Source: Burkholderia latens (lineage in GTDB: Bacteria; Pseudomonadota; Gammaproteobacteria; Burkholderiales; Burkholderiaceae). Taken from it: a DNA stretch of 64,000 bases. Both the position numbers and the translations under genes were made by a program. Every line of letters begins with the position of its first letter. Position 1 is the first letter of the stretch. The stretch lies in assembly GCF_902499045.1 (NCBI RefSeq), contig NZ_CABVPL010000043.1, forward strand, positions 1-64,000, written 5' to 3'. A model generated the notes under the pieces. It worked only from the letters and a program-made list of their open reading frames with translations. It ran no database searches and was not told the DNA's origin. This document shows positions 53,332 to 61,518 of this stretch, piece by piece.

Positions 53332-54234
53332 CTACCCGGCATCCGCCTTGATGAAATCGACGAACGCGCGCAGCGGAGCCGGCACGAAACGCCGCCCCGG
53401 ATAATACAGATACGGGCCCGAGAACGGCCGCCACCAGCCGTCGAGCACGGGCTCGAGCGCGCCGCTCGCAAGATGCGGGCGCAGCCAGTCTTCGTACAGG
53501 TGCACGATGCCGAGCCCCGCACAGGCGGCATCCACGACGAGATCGACGGCGCCGCCGATCTGCACGACGAGCGGCCCCGACGGCTCCACGCGCACGACTT
53601 CGCCGTCGCGCTCGTATTCCCACGCCGGCATCGCGCCGCTCGCGAAACGGCCGCGCAGGCACGCGTGATCGAGCAGGTCGCGCGGATGGGCCGGGCGGCC
53701 GCGCCGGTCGAGATAGGCGGGCGCAGCCGCGGTCGCGAAGCGTTGCGAGCGCGGGCCGATCGGCACGGCGATCATGTCCTGCTCGAGGCGCTCGTCGTAG
53801 CGAATCCCGGCGTCGCAGCCGGCCGCGAGGATATCGACGAAGCTCTCGTCCGCGACGACCTCGAGCCGGATCTCAGGATACGCGTCGAGAAAGCGCGGAA
53901 CGATCGACGGCAGCACGAGCCGCGCGGCGCTCATCGGAACGTTGAGCTTCAGCGTGCCGACCGGTTTCTCGCGGAACGTGTTGACCACGTCGAGTGCCGC
54001 CTCCACCTCGCTCAGCGCCGGCGTGAGCCGGGCGAGCAGGCGCTCGCCGGCTTCGGTCGGCGACACGCTGCGCGTCGTGCGGTGCAGCAGCCGCACGCCG
54101 AGTTGCGCCTCCAGCCTGCGCACCGCTTCGCTGAGCCCCGACGCACTCGCACCGGCCACGCGTGCGCCCTCGCGGAAGCCCTTCGCCCGGGCGACCGCGA
54201 CGAACGCATTCAGATCGCCGAGATCGACTTGCAT
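53332..54234 (-). CDS. LysR-family regulator divergent to the aldo/keto reductase
   Basis: A 300-residue LysR regulator of the CrgA/DmlR-like clade. HTH: LGDLNAFVAVARAKGFREGA, then LSEAVRRLEAQLGVRLLHRTTRSVSPTEAG. Effector domain: LKLNVPMSAARLVLPSIVPRFL. ATG 54234 follows the pattern of a start two or three residues before the HTH. Divergent from the aldo/keto reductase at 54335 across 100 bases; such pairs are common in Burkholderia and the reductase is the likely target. Confidence 0.9.
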   Translation of the reverse strand: MQVDLGDLNAFVAVARAKGFREGARVAGASASGLSEAVRRLEAQLGVRLLHRTTRSVSPTEAGERLLARLTPALSEVEAALDVVNTFREKPVGTLKLNVPMSAARLVLPSIVPRFLDAYPEIRLEVVADESFVDILAAGCDAGIRYDERLEQDMIAVPIGPRSQRFATAAAPAYLDRRGRPAHPRDLLDHACLRGRFASGAMPAWEYERDGEVVRVEPSGPLVVQIGGAVDLVVDAACAGLGIVHLYEDWLRPHLASGALEPVLDGWWRPFSGPYLYYPGRRFVPAPLRAFVDFIKADAG

Positions 54235-54334
54235 TGTTCGCCTTTTCGTACAGGTCGTGCGCATTATGACTGGTTATCGCGCAGCGCGACGCGGCGTAAC
54301 CTGCGATTCGTTCAATCGATCCAGGAGCCACGTC

Positions 54335-55210
54335 ATGTCAGCCATCGTTCAATCCGGCACGTTTTCCATCGCGGGCCGCCGCGTGCACCGCCTCGGCTAT
54401 GGCGCGATGCAGCTTGCCGGCCCCGGCGTGTTCGGCCCGCCGAAAGACCGCGACGCTGCGCTCGCCGTGTTGCGCGAAGCCGTCGAATCGGGTGTCGACC
54501 ACATCGACACCAGCGATTTCTACGGTCCGCACGTGACGAACCGGCTGATTCGCGAAGCGCTGCATCCGTATCGCGACGGCCTGCTGATCGTGACCAAGGT
54601 CGGCGCGACGCGCGGCGACGACGGTTCGTGGCTGCCCGCGTTCTCCGCCGACGCGCTGACCGCCGCCGTGCACGACAATCTGCGCAATCTCGGCGTCGAC
54701 GTGCTCGACGTCGTCAACCTGCGGATCATGTTCGACGTGCACGGCCCGGCCGAAGGCTCGATCGAAGCGCCGCTCACGGCGCTGGCCGAGCTGCAGCGGC
54801 AGGGCCTCGTGCGGCACATCGGGCTGAGCAACGTGACGGCCGCGCAGATTGCCGAAGGCCGGCGGATCTGCGACATCGTGTGCGTGCAGAACCATTACAA
54901 CCTCGCGCACCGCGACGACGACGATCTGATCGACGCGCTCGGACGCGACGGCATCGCGTACGTGCCGTATTTTCCGCTCGGCGGCTTCAGTCCATTGCAG
55001 TCGTCCACGCTCGACGCGGTCGCCGCGCGGATCGGCGCGACGCCGATGCAGACCGCGCTCGCGTGGCTGCTGCGCCGCGCGCCGAACATCCTGCTGATTC
55101 CCGGCACGTCGTCGGTCGCGCATCTGCGCGAGAATCTGGCCGCCGGCGCGCTCGTGTTGCCGGAAGACGCCGTGCGGGAACTGGACGGGGTCGCGGCGGC
55201 CGCCGGTTGA
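54335..55210 (+). CDS. Aldo/keto reductase family oxidoreductase
   Basis: A 291-residue NADP-dependent aldo/keto reductase of cytoplasmic type. Catalytic tetrad visible: Asp in DHIDTSDFYGPHVTN with Tyr, the Lys in LLIVTKVG, and the His position in VVNLRIMFDVHG region (the usual LxH is replaced by LRIM, so the His is shifted or absent). The C-terminal cofactor motif LLIPGTSSVAHLREN is typical of AKR13-like members. CCAGGAGCC precedes the ATG. Probably regulated by the divergent LysR. Native substrate unknown. Confidence 0.88.
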   Translation: MSAIVQSGTFSIAGRRVHRLGYGAMQLAGPGVFGPPKDRDAALAVLREAVESGVDHIDTSDFYGPHVTNRLIREALHPYRDGLLIVTKVGATRGDDGSWLPAFSADALTAAVHDNLRNLGVDVLDVVNLRIMFDVHGPAEGSIEAPLTALAELQRQGLVRHIGLSNVTAAQIAEGRRICDIVCVQNHYNLAHRDDDDLIDALGRDGIAYVPYFPLGGFSPLQSSTLDAVAARIGATPMQTALAWLLRRAPNILLIPGTSSVAHLRENLAAGALVLPEDAVRELDGVAAAAG

Positions 55211-55477
55211 CGGCCGCGAGGGCCGCTTTTGCCGGCGCGACGAGGCCCGCGCCGTTGCCGCCGAGACGCGCGATGCCGGACCGCATGCGAGCCCGTCCGG
55301 GCGCGCGGCGCGCGGCGCGTATTCGCGAGCATGACATCGGTGGCGGTGCCGCTCCGCTGTCGGCCGGCCATCTGCACGCGTGTCCGGGCCGACCGGCGCG
55401 GGGCCCGGGCCAGCGGGCTTGCGGACGACACCATCGGCTGGCGGAACCCGCCCTCCGCTCGCCGGCCGCAGAGCCGT

Positions 55478-55858
55478 TCAGCGAGCCTGACCCAGCTGCT
55501 CGTCGATCGACCGCGTGAGCGGCGATTGCACGTCGCCGGTGTGCTTCGTCTGCACGGGCTCGATCAGCACGATCCAGCATTCTTCGTCGGCCACCGGATT
55601 GTGCTGCGTGCCGCGCGGCACCACGTGCATCGAGCCGGCCGGCAAGTCGACGACGCGGCCGCCTTCGTACTCGATCTTCAGATGCCCGCGCACGACGAAG
55701 AACAGCTCGTCTTCGTGCGCATGGTCGCGTACCTTCGCGACCTTCACGTACTGATCGTTGACCTGCGCGACGACCTTCGGCGACCAGTAGTCGGCGACAT
55801 CCGCGAATGCGGCTTCGAGGTCGAACGATTCGGCAAACGGAACGGCGGGGAGGGTCAT
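55478..55858 (-). CDS. Single-domain cupin protein
   Basis: A 126-residue small cupin. The two cupin motifs are present: HAHEDELFFVVRGHLKIEYEG (metal-binding His-His-Glu pattern, near residue 46) and VPRGTQHNPVADEE (second His). Start ATG 55858 has GGAG 7 bases upstream; a longer form from 55885 is possible. No fused domain; it could bind metal and a small substrate. It is on the same strand as the NmrA-type gene, 137 bases apart, but operon membership is uncertain. The 267 bases between it and the aldo/keto reductase gene hold nothing I can identify. Confidence 0.85.
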   Translation of the reverse strand: MTLPAVPFAESFDLEAAFADVADYWSPKVVAQVNDQYVKVAKVRDHAHEDELFFVVRGHLKIEYEGGRVVDLPAGSMHVVPRGTQHNPVADEECWIVLIEPVQTKHTGDVQSPLTRSIDEQLGQAR

Positions 55859-55995
55859 CTCGTCTCCAGATACAGTGACGTGCATGCGGGATCGAAACCG
55901 GCGCGATGCCGGCATCGACAGGCGCGGAACGCCGATTATAGGGACGCCGCCGTGACGCTGCACGACGGCGCCATGCAGCGCCTGCCGCTCCATGC

Positions 55996-56859
55996 TCAGC
56001 GGGCCAGCGCCGCCGCGAAGTCGCGGTACGTGCGCAGCGGGCGGCCGAGAATCGCGGTCAGCCGCGCAACGTCGCCGGCCAGCGGCACCATTCCGTCGGT
56101 GACGTAGCGTTCGGCCATCAGCCGCATCTCGTATGCCATCCATTTCGGCATGAAGCTCGCCAGGTTGTTCTCGAACGCGGCCGGATCGTCGCCGCCATAC
56201 GCGACCGGCCGGCCCAGCACCTCGGACCAGATCGACGCGAGTTGCGGACCCGTCAGCGTGTCGGGGCCGACCAGGTTGATCATCTCGACCGGCAGCTTGC
56301 CCGGCGCGTCGTTGCGGCGGATCAGCTCGATCGCGGCGACTTCCGCGACGTCGCGCACGTCGACCATCGCGACCCCCTTGCTGCCGATCGGCATCGGATA
56401 CACGCCGTGACCGGCGATCACGTCCTTGACCATCCGTTCGTTCTCCATGAAATACGCGGGCCGCAGGATCGTCGCGCTGAAACCGGCCTGCTCGATCATC
56501 CGCTCCGCACCGGACTTCACCGCGAAGTGCGGCACGTTCGCGAAGCGGTCGGCGTGCATGACCGACAGATAGACGACGCGCTCGATACCCGCGTCGCGAG
56601 CCACGTTCAGCGCGATCAGCGCCTGCGTGAACTCGTCGCCCGCGACGCCGTTCAGCAGGAACAGCGTGCGCACGCCGGTGAATGCGGTGCGCAGCGCGTC
56701 GAGGTCGAGCATGTCGCCCTGGACGACCGCCACTGCGGCCGGAAAATCGGCCTTCGACGGATCGCGTACGAGCACCCGCACGTCGGCGCCGCGCTCGACG
56801 AGTTGATGGACGACGTGGCGGCCGACACGGCCGGTCGCACCGGTTACGAGAATGGTCAT
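55996..56859 (-). CDS. NmrA-type NAD(P)-binding oxidoreductase
   Basis: A 287-residue atypical short-chain dehydrogenase of the NmrA/NAD(P)H-azoreductase-like group. The Rossmann motif ILVTGATGRVGRHVV starts at residue 3; VRVLVRDPSKADFP gives NADP preference; VVYLSVMHADRF, then ILRPAYFMENE follow. The classical YxxxK catalytic pair is not obvious, as in other NmrA relatives. ATG 56859 follows AGGAG with 8-base spacing; the GTG nine bases earlier would overlap the site. Divergent from the LysR gene at 56970, which probably controls it. Confidence 0.88.
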   Translation of the reverse strand: MTILVTGATGRVGRHVVHQLVERGADVRVLVRDPSKADFPAAVAVVQGDMLDLDALRTAFTGVRTLFLLNGVAGDEFTQALIALNVARDAGIERVVYLSVMHADRFANVPHFAVKSGAERMIEQAGFSATILRPAYFMENERMVKDVIAGHGVYPMPIGSKGVAMVDVRDVAEVAAIELIRRNDAPGKLPVEMINLVGPDTLTGPQLASIWSEVLGRPVAYGGDDPAAFENNLASFMPKWMAYEMRLMAERYVTDGMVPLAGDVARLTAILGRPLRTYRDFAAALAR

Positions 56860-56969
56860 GATGTTCACTCCTGGGGTAGCGGTTGAATTGACTGCCCACG
56901 TAAGTTAAGTGATCCACACATGATCCGGAAGGTGTGATAAATAGACTGGGTGTCTCACTGGTGGAACGT

Positions 56970-57869
56970 ATGGATCTGCTCGCTCTCGCCGATTTCAATC
57001 TCGTCGCCCGTCACGGCAGCTTCGGCGAGGCCGCGCGCGCGGCCGGGCGCCCGAAGGCGACGCTGTCGCGTCGCGTGACCGAACTGGAGAACAGCCTCGC
57101 GTTGCGTCTGTTCGAACGCGGGTCGCGCGGCGTGACGCTCACGCAGGAAGGGCGCGCGCTGTACGAGCGCACGGGTGCGCTGCTCGCCGAGCTGGCCGAC
57201 AGCGCGTCCGCGATCGCGTCGGGCGGCGAACGCCCGCGCGGGCGCCTGCGCATCAGCGCGCCGATACTGTTTTCCCAGCTCGCGATGGGGAGGCTCGTGG
57301 CGACGTTCGTCGCGCAATATCCGGACGTGCGCGTGGACGTGACGACGGAAGACCGCCGCGTCGACATGATCGACGAAGGTTATGACCTGGTGATCCGCGT
57401 GAACCCCGACCCGGACGAAAGCCTGATCGGCCGCGTGCTGGTGCGCGACCGGCTGGTCGTCGTGGCGGCGCCGGCGCTGGTGCGGCCGTCCGGCGACGCG
57501 CGCGTACCGGCGGTCGTCAGCGGCGTGGACGACTGGCGCGACGCGTGGGACGTCACGGGCCCGCACGGGCCGTCGCGCATACCGTTCGAGCCGGTCGCAC
57601 GGCTGTCGTCGCTGCTCATCGTGCGCGAGACGGTCAGGCTCGGCCTGGGCGCCGCATGCCTGCCGGTGTCGCTCGCGAGCCGCGACCTCGCGGCAGGCAC
57701 GCTCGTCTGTTGGGGCGACGTGCCGGGGCCCGAGGTCGCGCTGTGGGCGCTCTATCCGTCGAGGCGGCTATTGAGTGCGCGCGTTTCCGCGTTTCTCGAT
57801 CATCTGAAGGACGCGTTCCCGTCCGGCACGGCGGAAGACCTCGCCGCGTACGTCGGAGCAGGGTGCTGA
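56970..57869 (+). CDS. LysR-family regulator divergent to the NmrA-type gene
   Basis: A 299-residue LysR regulator. HTH: LADFNLVARHGSFGEAARAA, GRPKATLSRRVTELENSLALRLFERGSRGVTLTQEG. Effector domain: GRLRISAPILFSQLAMGRLV and RRVDMIDEGYDLVIRV. Start ATG 56970 leaves two or three residues before the HTH; upstream GTG/ATG starts are less natural. The 110-base intergenic region with the NmrA-type gene contains CACAC-N12-GTGTG, a possible binding site. The effector is unknown. Confidence 0.9.
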   Translation: MDLLALADFNLVARHGSFGEAARAAGRPKATLSRRVTELENSLALRLFERGSRGVTLTQEGRALYERTGALLAELADSASAIASGGERPRGRLRISAPILFSQLAMGRLVATFVAQYPDVRVDVTTEDRRVDMIDEGYDLVIRVNPDPDESLIGRVLVRDRLVVVAAPALVRPSGDARVPAVVSGVDDWRDAWDVTGPHGPSRIPFEPVARLSSLLIVRETVRLGLGAACLPVSLASRDLAAGTLVCWGDVPGPEVALWALYPSRRLLSARVSAFLDHLKDAFPSGTAEDLAAYVGAGC

Positions 57870-57916
57870 AACTGCGCGGCGCGGTTCGCGGTCCTGTCGG
57901 CGCGACGCTGCGAGCG

Positions 57917-58087
57917 CTACGTCCGGTCGCGATTGCGTGCGCGGGTCGCGCCCGTGATCACCGCGATGCCGAACAGAATGACGGCAACGATCTCGATGAT
58001 GTGCTGCGATACGTGCAGCGTCGTCAATCCCCACGCGACGCCGGCGATGAAAATGATCCAGCCGAGCAGGTAAATGAGCAGGGTCAT
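57917..58087 (-). CDS. Small two-helix membrane protein
   Basis: A 56-residue protein with two hydrophobic segments (LLIYLLGWIIFIAGVAWGL and IIEIVAVILFGIAVITGA) and a basic C-terminus ending RARNRDRT. AAGGAG precedes the ATG by 8 bases, which supports translation despite the small size. It lies 25 bases downstream of the DUF72 gene on the same strand, so the two are likely cotranscribed. No family function is known to me. Confidence 0.75.
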   Translation of the reverse strand: MTLLIYLLGWIIFIAGVAWGLTTLHVSQHIIEIVAVILFGIAVITGATRARNRDRT

Positions 58088-58112
58088 CGTCGTTCTCCTT
58101 GTGGTTCGGGGT

Positions 58113-59024
58113 TCATCCGGCCGCTGCCGCATGCGCATGCAGACCGAGGCGTTCCATCAGCCGCTGCGCGTCGAATGGTGCGTTCGTCTTCGCGTCGTTG
58201 TCGAAGTAGCAGTACACGTCGCGCGACCGCGCTCGCGGCGGCGACAGGTCGGGCGCCGCGAGATGCGCATCGGCCGGCTGCGCGCCGAGGCTCCATGATT
58301 CGATCCTGCGCGCCCATTGCTCGAGCGCTGCATCGGAGTATTCGCCGGAGTACTTCGTTTCCGTGCCGTGCAGACGCATGTACACGAAGTCGGCGCTCAG
58401 GTCTTCGAACTGCGGCCACGGTTCGGTCGAATCGGACACGACCACTGCGACCTTGTGGCGGCGCAGCAGCTTCACGAACGCCGGATCGACGAAGCTCGCG
58501 TGGCGCACTTCGATCGCATGGCGCAACGCGCGCGTTTCGTCGATGCGCACATAGGGTGTCCTGACCCGGCGATCGTGCTGCTTCGCGAGCGCATGCGCGG
58601 CTTCGGTGTCGTGCGGCAGCAGGCTCAGGAAGCGCTCGATGTGCCCGGGGTCGAACCGCAGCGACGGCGGAAACTGCCACAGGATCGGCCCGAGCTTGTC
58701 CTTCAGCGCGAGCAGCCCTTGAGCGAAGAAGTTCGCACAGGCGACGGTCGCCGTTTCATCGCGAAAGCGCAGCATGTGCGTCAGATAGCGCGCGCCTTTC
58801 ACGCTGAACGTAAAACCGGGCGGCGTTTCGTCGTACCAGCGCTGCCAGCTGTCGAGCGATTGCAGGCTGTAATGCGTGCCGTTGATCTCGATCGTCTGCA
58901 TCCGGTCCGACGCGTACTGCAGCTCGGCGGCCTGCTTCAATCCCTTCGGGTAGAAGGTGCCGCGCCAGCCGTCGTAGCGCCAGCCTGAAATGCCGATATG
59001 AATGTGGCCCGATGTACTCGTCAC
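58113..59024 (-). CDS. DUF72 family protein
   Basis: A 303-residue member of the DUF72 (YecE-like) TIM-barrel family. Visible: IHIGISGWRYDGWRGTFYP at residue 8, TIEINGTHYSLQSLDSW near 45, FSVKGARYLTHMLRF near 73, LGPILWQFPPSLRFD near 110, IEVRHASFV near 172 and VYMRLHGTETKYSGEYSD near 216. Start codon is GTG 59024; no alternative fits better. Biochemical role is unknown. Its strand and closeness to the small membrane protein suggest a pair. Confidence 0.92.
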   Translation of the reverse strand: MTSTSGHIHIGISGWRYDGWRGTFYPKGLKQAAELQYASDRMQTIEINGTHYSLQSLDSWQRWYDETPPGFTFSVKGARYLTHMLRFRDETATVACANFFAQGLLALKDKLGPILWQFPPSLRFDPGHIERFLSLLPHDTEAAHALAKQHDRRVRTPYVRIDETRALRHAIEVRHASFVDPAFVKLLRRHKVAVVVSDSTEPWPQFEDLSADFVYMRLHGTETKYSGEYSDAALEQWARRIESWSLGAQPADAHLAAPDLSPPRARSRDVYCYFDNDAKTNAPFDAQRLMERLGLHAHAAAAG

Positions 59025-59195
59025 GTCGTTGCCCGCTCGATCGATTGAATCCCGATGCGGGGAGCAATGCGCGTGCCTGTGCGCGGGTGCGCGTCAGGTC
59101 CGCGCCGGCGGCTCAGCGCTTCCGGCCGACGGCGATGCACGGCCGTTTCGGATCGGCCCGCGCTCGGCCCGCGCACGAGCCGCGCGCCGCGCCGG

Positions 59196-61154
59196 TCACG
59201 CCGCCGACAACACGACCGACACGCCCGTCGCCGTATAGACCGGCGTCGCCTTGAACCCGTCGACCGTCACCGTCGAAAACTGCGCGGAAGCCGCGGCGCC
59301 GTCGATCAGCGCGATCGTGTCGCCGGCCTTCGGCGCATAGCCGTTCACGAACTTCACGTGCAGCGTGCCGCCCGCGACCGTGAATTGGCCGCCCACGCGC
59401 AACCGGCCGCCGCCGTTGCCGTCGATGTCGAGTTCGAGCGTCGTGTTGGCGAGCTGCGTGTAGCGTGTCGCGACCGTCACCGGCGCGGCGGCCGCGATCC
59501 GTACGCTGCCGCCCGAGCCGACATAGACGTCGCCGTTGCCGAACGCACTCGCCGATGCGGCGGCGAGCGTGCCGCCATTCACCTGCGTGCCGCCGGTATA
59601 GCTGTTGTTGCCGGCGAGCGTCAGCGTGCCGGTGCCTTGCAGCGTCAGCTTGCCGGCGCCGGCGATGTCGTTGCGCCACAGATCGGCTGCGTTGAGCCCG
59701 CCCTGCGAAGCGTCCATCGACACGACGACGTTGCCGTTGAACGCGCCGTAACCGTCTGCCGCGGCGAACAGGTTCAGCCGGCCCCAGCCCTCGGCGTCGT
59801 CCATCACCGGATAGCCGGACTGCACTTCGGTGGTTTTCAGCACGACGCGCCGCTGATCCGCGCTCAAATACGGGAAGCGCGTCTGCAGCAGGATTTCGGC
59901 GCCCTTCGGCACCACGGGCGGCGCGCCGGTCGATTCGATCGCGCCGAAGCCGAACGTCATGCGGCGCAGGAACGCGGCCTTGTTCGCGGTGTAGTCGGCA
60001 AACCGGTCGGTTGCCGTCGTGCCCGAGTGCGCGAACGCGGCGAACGTCGTGCCGCTGGTGCCCGTCAGTTGCTGCAGCGTCTGATGGGCCTGCACATACG
60101 CGGCCTGTGCGTCGCTCGCATAGGCGGTGAGGTTTGCCGCGCTGATCGCGAGCGCGAGCATGCGGCCGCCGATCACGTCGAGCGGCGAATGCATGCCGGC
60201 GAGGATCCGGTTCTCGCCGAGCTCGAGGCCGCGGCTGACCATTTCCTGGAAGCGCTCCGGTACGAGCCACGCCATCGTCGTCGCATCGCGCATCGCTTCG
60301 GCCGTGTGGCCGCTGATGAAGCCGCCGTCGGTGGCGGGCGTCGTGCTTTCGGCGGGAACGAGCGTCGGCGCGACGACGACGCTCGTGCTCCAGCGGTACG
60401 GCCGCGCATACTTGTAGAAGCGCTTCGACGGCTCGGTCGATGCGTTGTTGCCCATCTCGTTGAGCAGGTCGACGACCTTGCCGAAGTTCGCGTTGGTGCT
60501 GCTGCCGACACCGACGTTGTTGCCGGAATCGTTGTACAGCACGGTCGTCGCGTCGGCGGGAATGCTGGTGATGCTGGTCGTTTGCTGGGCCGCGGTGCGC
60601 CATGCGTCGGTGAGCGGCCCCATGCCGTCGGTCACGCTGTAGCCCTTGCCGCGCCGGTCGTCGAAATACGCGGCGTCGGCCTGCTGCTGCGTGCGTGCGG
60701 TGGTCGCGTTGATCACGTACTGGACGTTCGCGTCCAGCACCGTGCCGTTGAGGATCGTGCCGCACGGCGTGCCGCTGCCGGGCAGGCCCGAGCAGGTCGA
60801 CGCGACGATCGCGGGAAACGCGCCGTTGGCCGGCGCGTTCACGCCCGCATCGACGAGCATCGTCGACGGCTGCCACAGGTCGAGGAAGCGGCTCAGCACA
60901 CGCACCGCAGCGTTGGTCGACAGCGTCGCATAGCGCGCGTCGCCGCGCTGATTGGTCGCGACGTTGTCGACGAACGCGGGCACGCTCGGCACGGGCGCGC
61001 TGTCGACGAAGCCGGGGTCGGCCGGCGGCGCCGGCATGGCCGCGCTGGTCGCGGCGGGCGACGCGACATCGTCGCCGCCGCCGCACGCAGCAAGAACGAT
61101 CGCACTCGACAGCGCTGCGACGTGCAGCGGGAAACGGCTTCGTGACGCAAACAT
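59196..61154 (-). CDS. PAP2-superfamily phosphatase lipoprotein with an autotransporter-type repeat
   Basis: A 652-residue secreted protein. The signal peptide ends in lipobox VLAAC (Cys24), followed by GGGDD, predicting a lipid anchor. The PAP2/vanadium-haloperoxidase catalytic triad of motifs is complete: KRFYKYARP (K-x6-RP) near residue 245, GGFISGHT near 280 and NRILAGMHSPLDV (R-x5-H) near 320. Residues 500-530 are one autotransporter-associated beta-strand repeat (LTLQGTGTLTLAGNNSYTGG), as in the giant autotransporter, but there is no beta-barrel domain. It begins MFASRSRF with GGAG upstream; a longer start at 61166 is possible. Likely an acid phosphatase-like enzyme at the outer membrane or surface. 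Substrate unknown. Confidence 0.87.
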   Translation of the reverse strand: MFASRSRFPLHVAALSSAIVLAACGGGDDVASPAATSAAMPAPPADPGFVDSAPVPSVPAFVDNVATNQRGDARYATLSTNAAVRVLSRFLDLWQPSTMLVDAGVNAPANGAFPAIVASTCSGLPGSGTPCGTILNGTVLDANVQYVINATTARTQQQADAAYFDDRRGKGYSVTDGMGPLTDAWRTAAQQTTSITSIPADATTVLYNDSGNNVGVGSSTNANFGKVVDLLNEMGNNASTEPSKRFYKYARPYRWSTSVVVAPTLVPAESTTPATDGGFISGHTAEAMRDATTMAWLVPERFQEMVSRGLELGENRILAGMHSPLDVIGGRMLALAISAANLTAYASDAQAAYVQAHQTLQQLTGTSGTTFAAFAHSGTTATDRFADYTANKAAFLRRMTFGFGAIESTGAPPVVPKGAEILLQTRFPYLSADQRRVVLKTTEVQSGYPVMDDAEGWGRLNLFAAADGYGAFNGNVVVSMDASQGGLNAADLWRNDIAGAGKLTLQGTGTLTLAGNNSYTGGTQVNGGTLAAASASAFGNGDVYVGSGGSVRIAAAAPVTVATRYTQLANTTLELDIDGNGGGRLRVGGQFTVAGGTLHVKFVNGYAPKAGDTIALIDGAAASAQFSTVTVDGFKATPVYTATGVSVVLSAA

Positions 61155-61518
61155 GCAAGACTCCATCCACGGGAAGATGGCGGATTGTCGTGCGCGATCG
61201 TGACGCGGCCGTTAAGGATTTGTTGCGCAGAGCGGTTGGCGGGCCCGAATTCTCACTATTTGGTGAATTCTCGGTGCAGCACGTTTGCGGCCTGCAGTGC
61301 CGCGTCTTTTCCGCTTCGACTTCGGCGTCGCGGGCAGCGGCCGCGAGCACGATGTCGCGCGCGGCAGCCACACGCCGGTCGACCGCGACTCGCACCGACG
61401 ATCGGGTAGCGTTCCTGATTATCCGAACGGTACATGGAGGATTCGCGGCGGTGAATCGCCCGATCGTTTGCGCGGCGCGCGTCGTGCACATGCCGGCGAA
61501 CGACCGGAACCGCGACGG
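61155..61518. other. 364-base interval upstream of the phosphatase gene
   Basis: No gene is supported. The clearest pattern is GAATTCTC at 61247-61254 repeated at 61265-61272, an exact 8-bp direct repeat with 18-base period (nearly two helical turns), about 95 bases upstream of the phosphatase start. It could be a regulator site. The part near the diguanylate cyclase stop is plain GC-rich DNA. Confidence 0.5.

Noticed and set aside
55211-55477. Small gene between the aldo/keto reductase and the cupin
   Set aside because: GC-rich frames on both strands but no start signal or motif.
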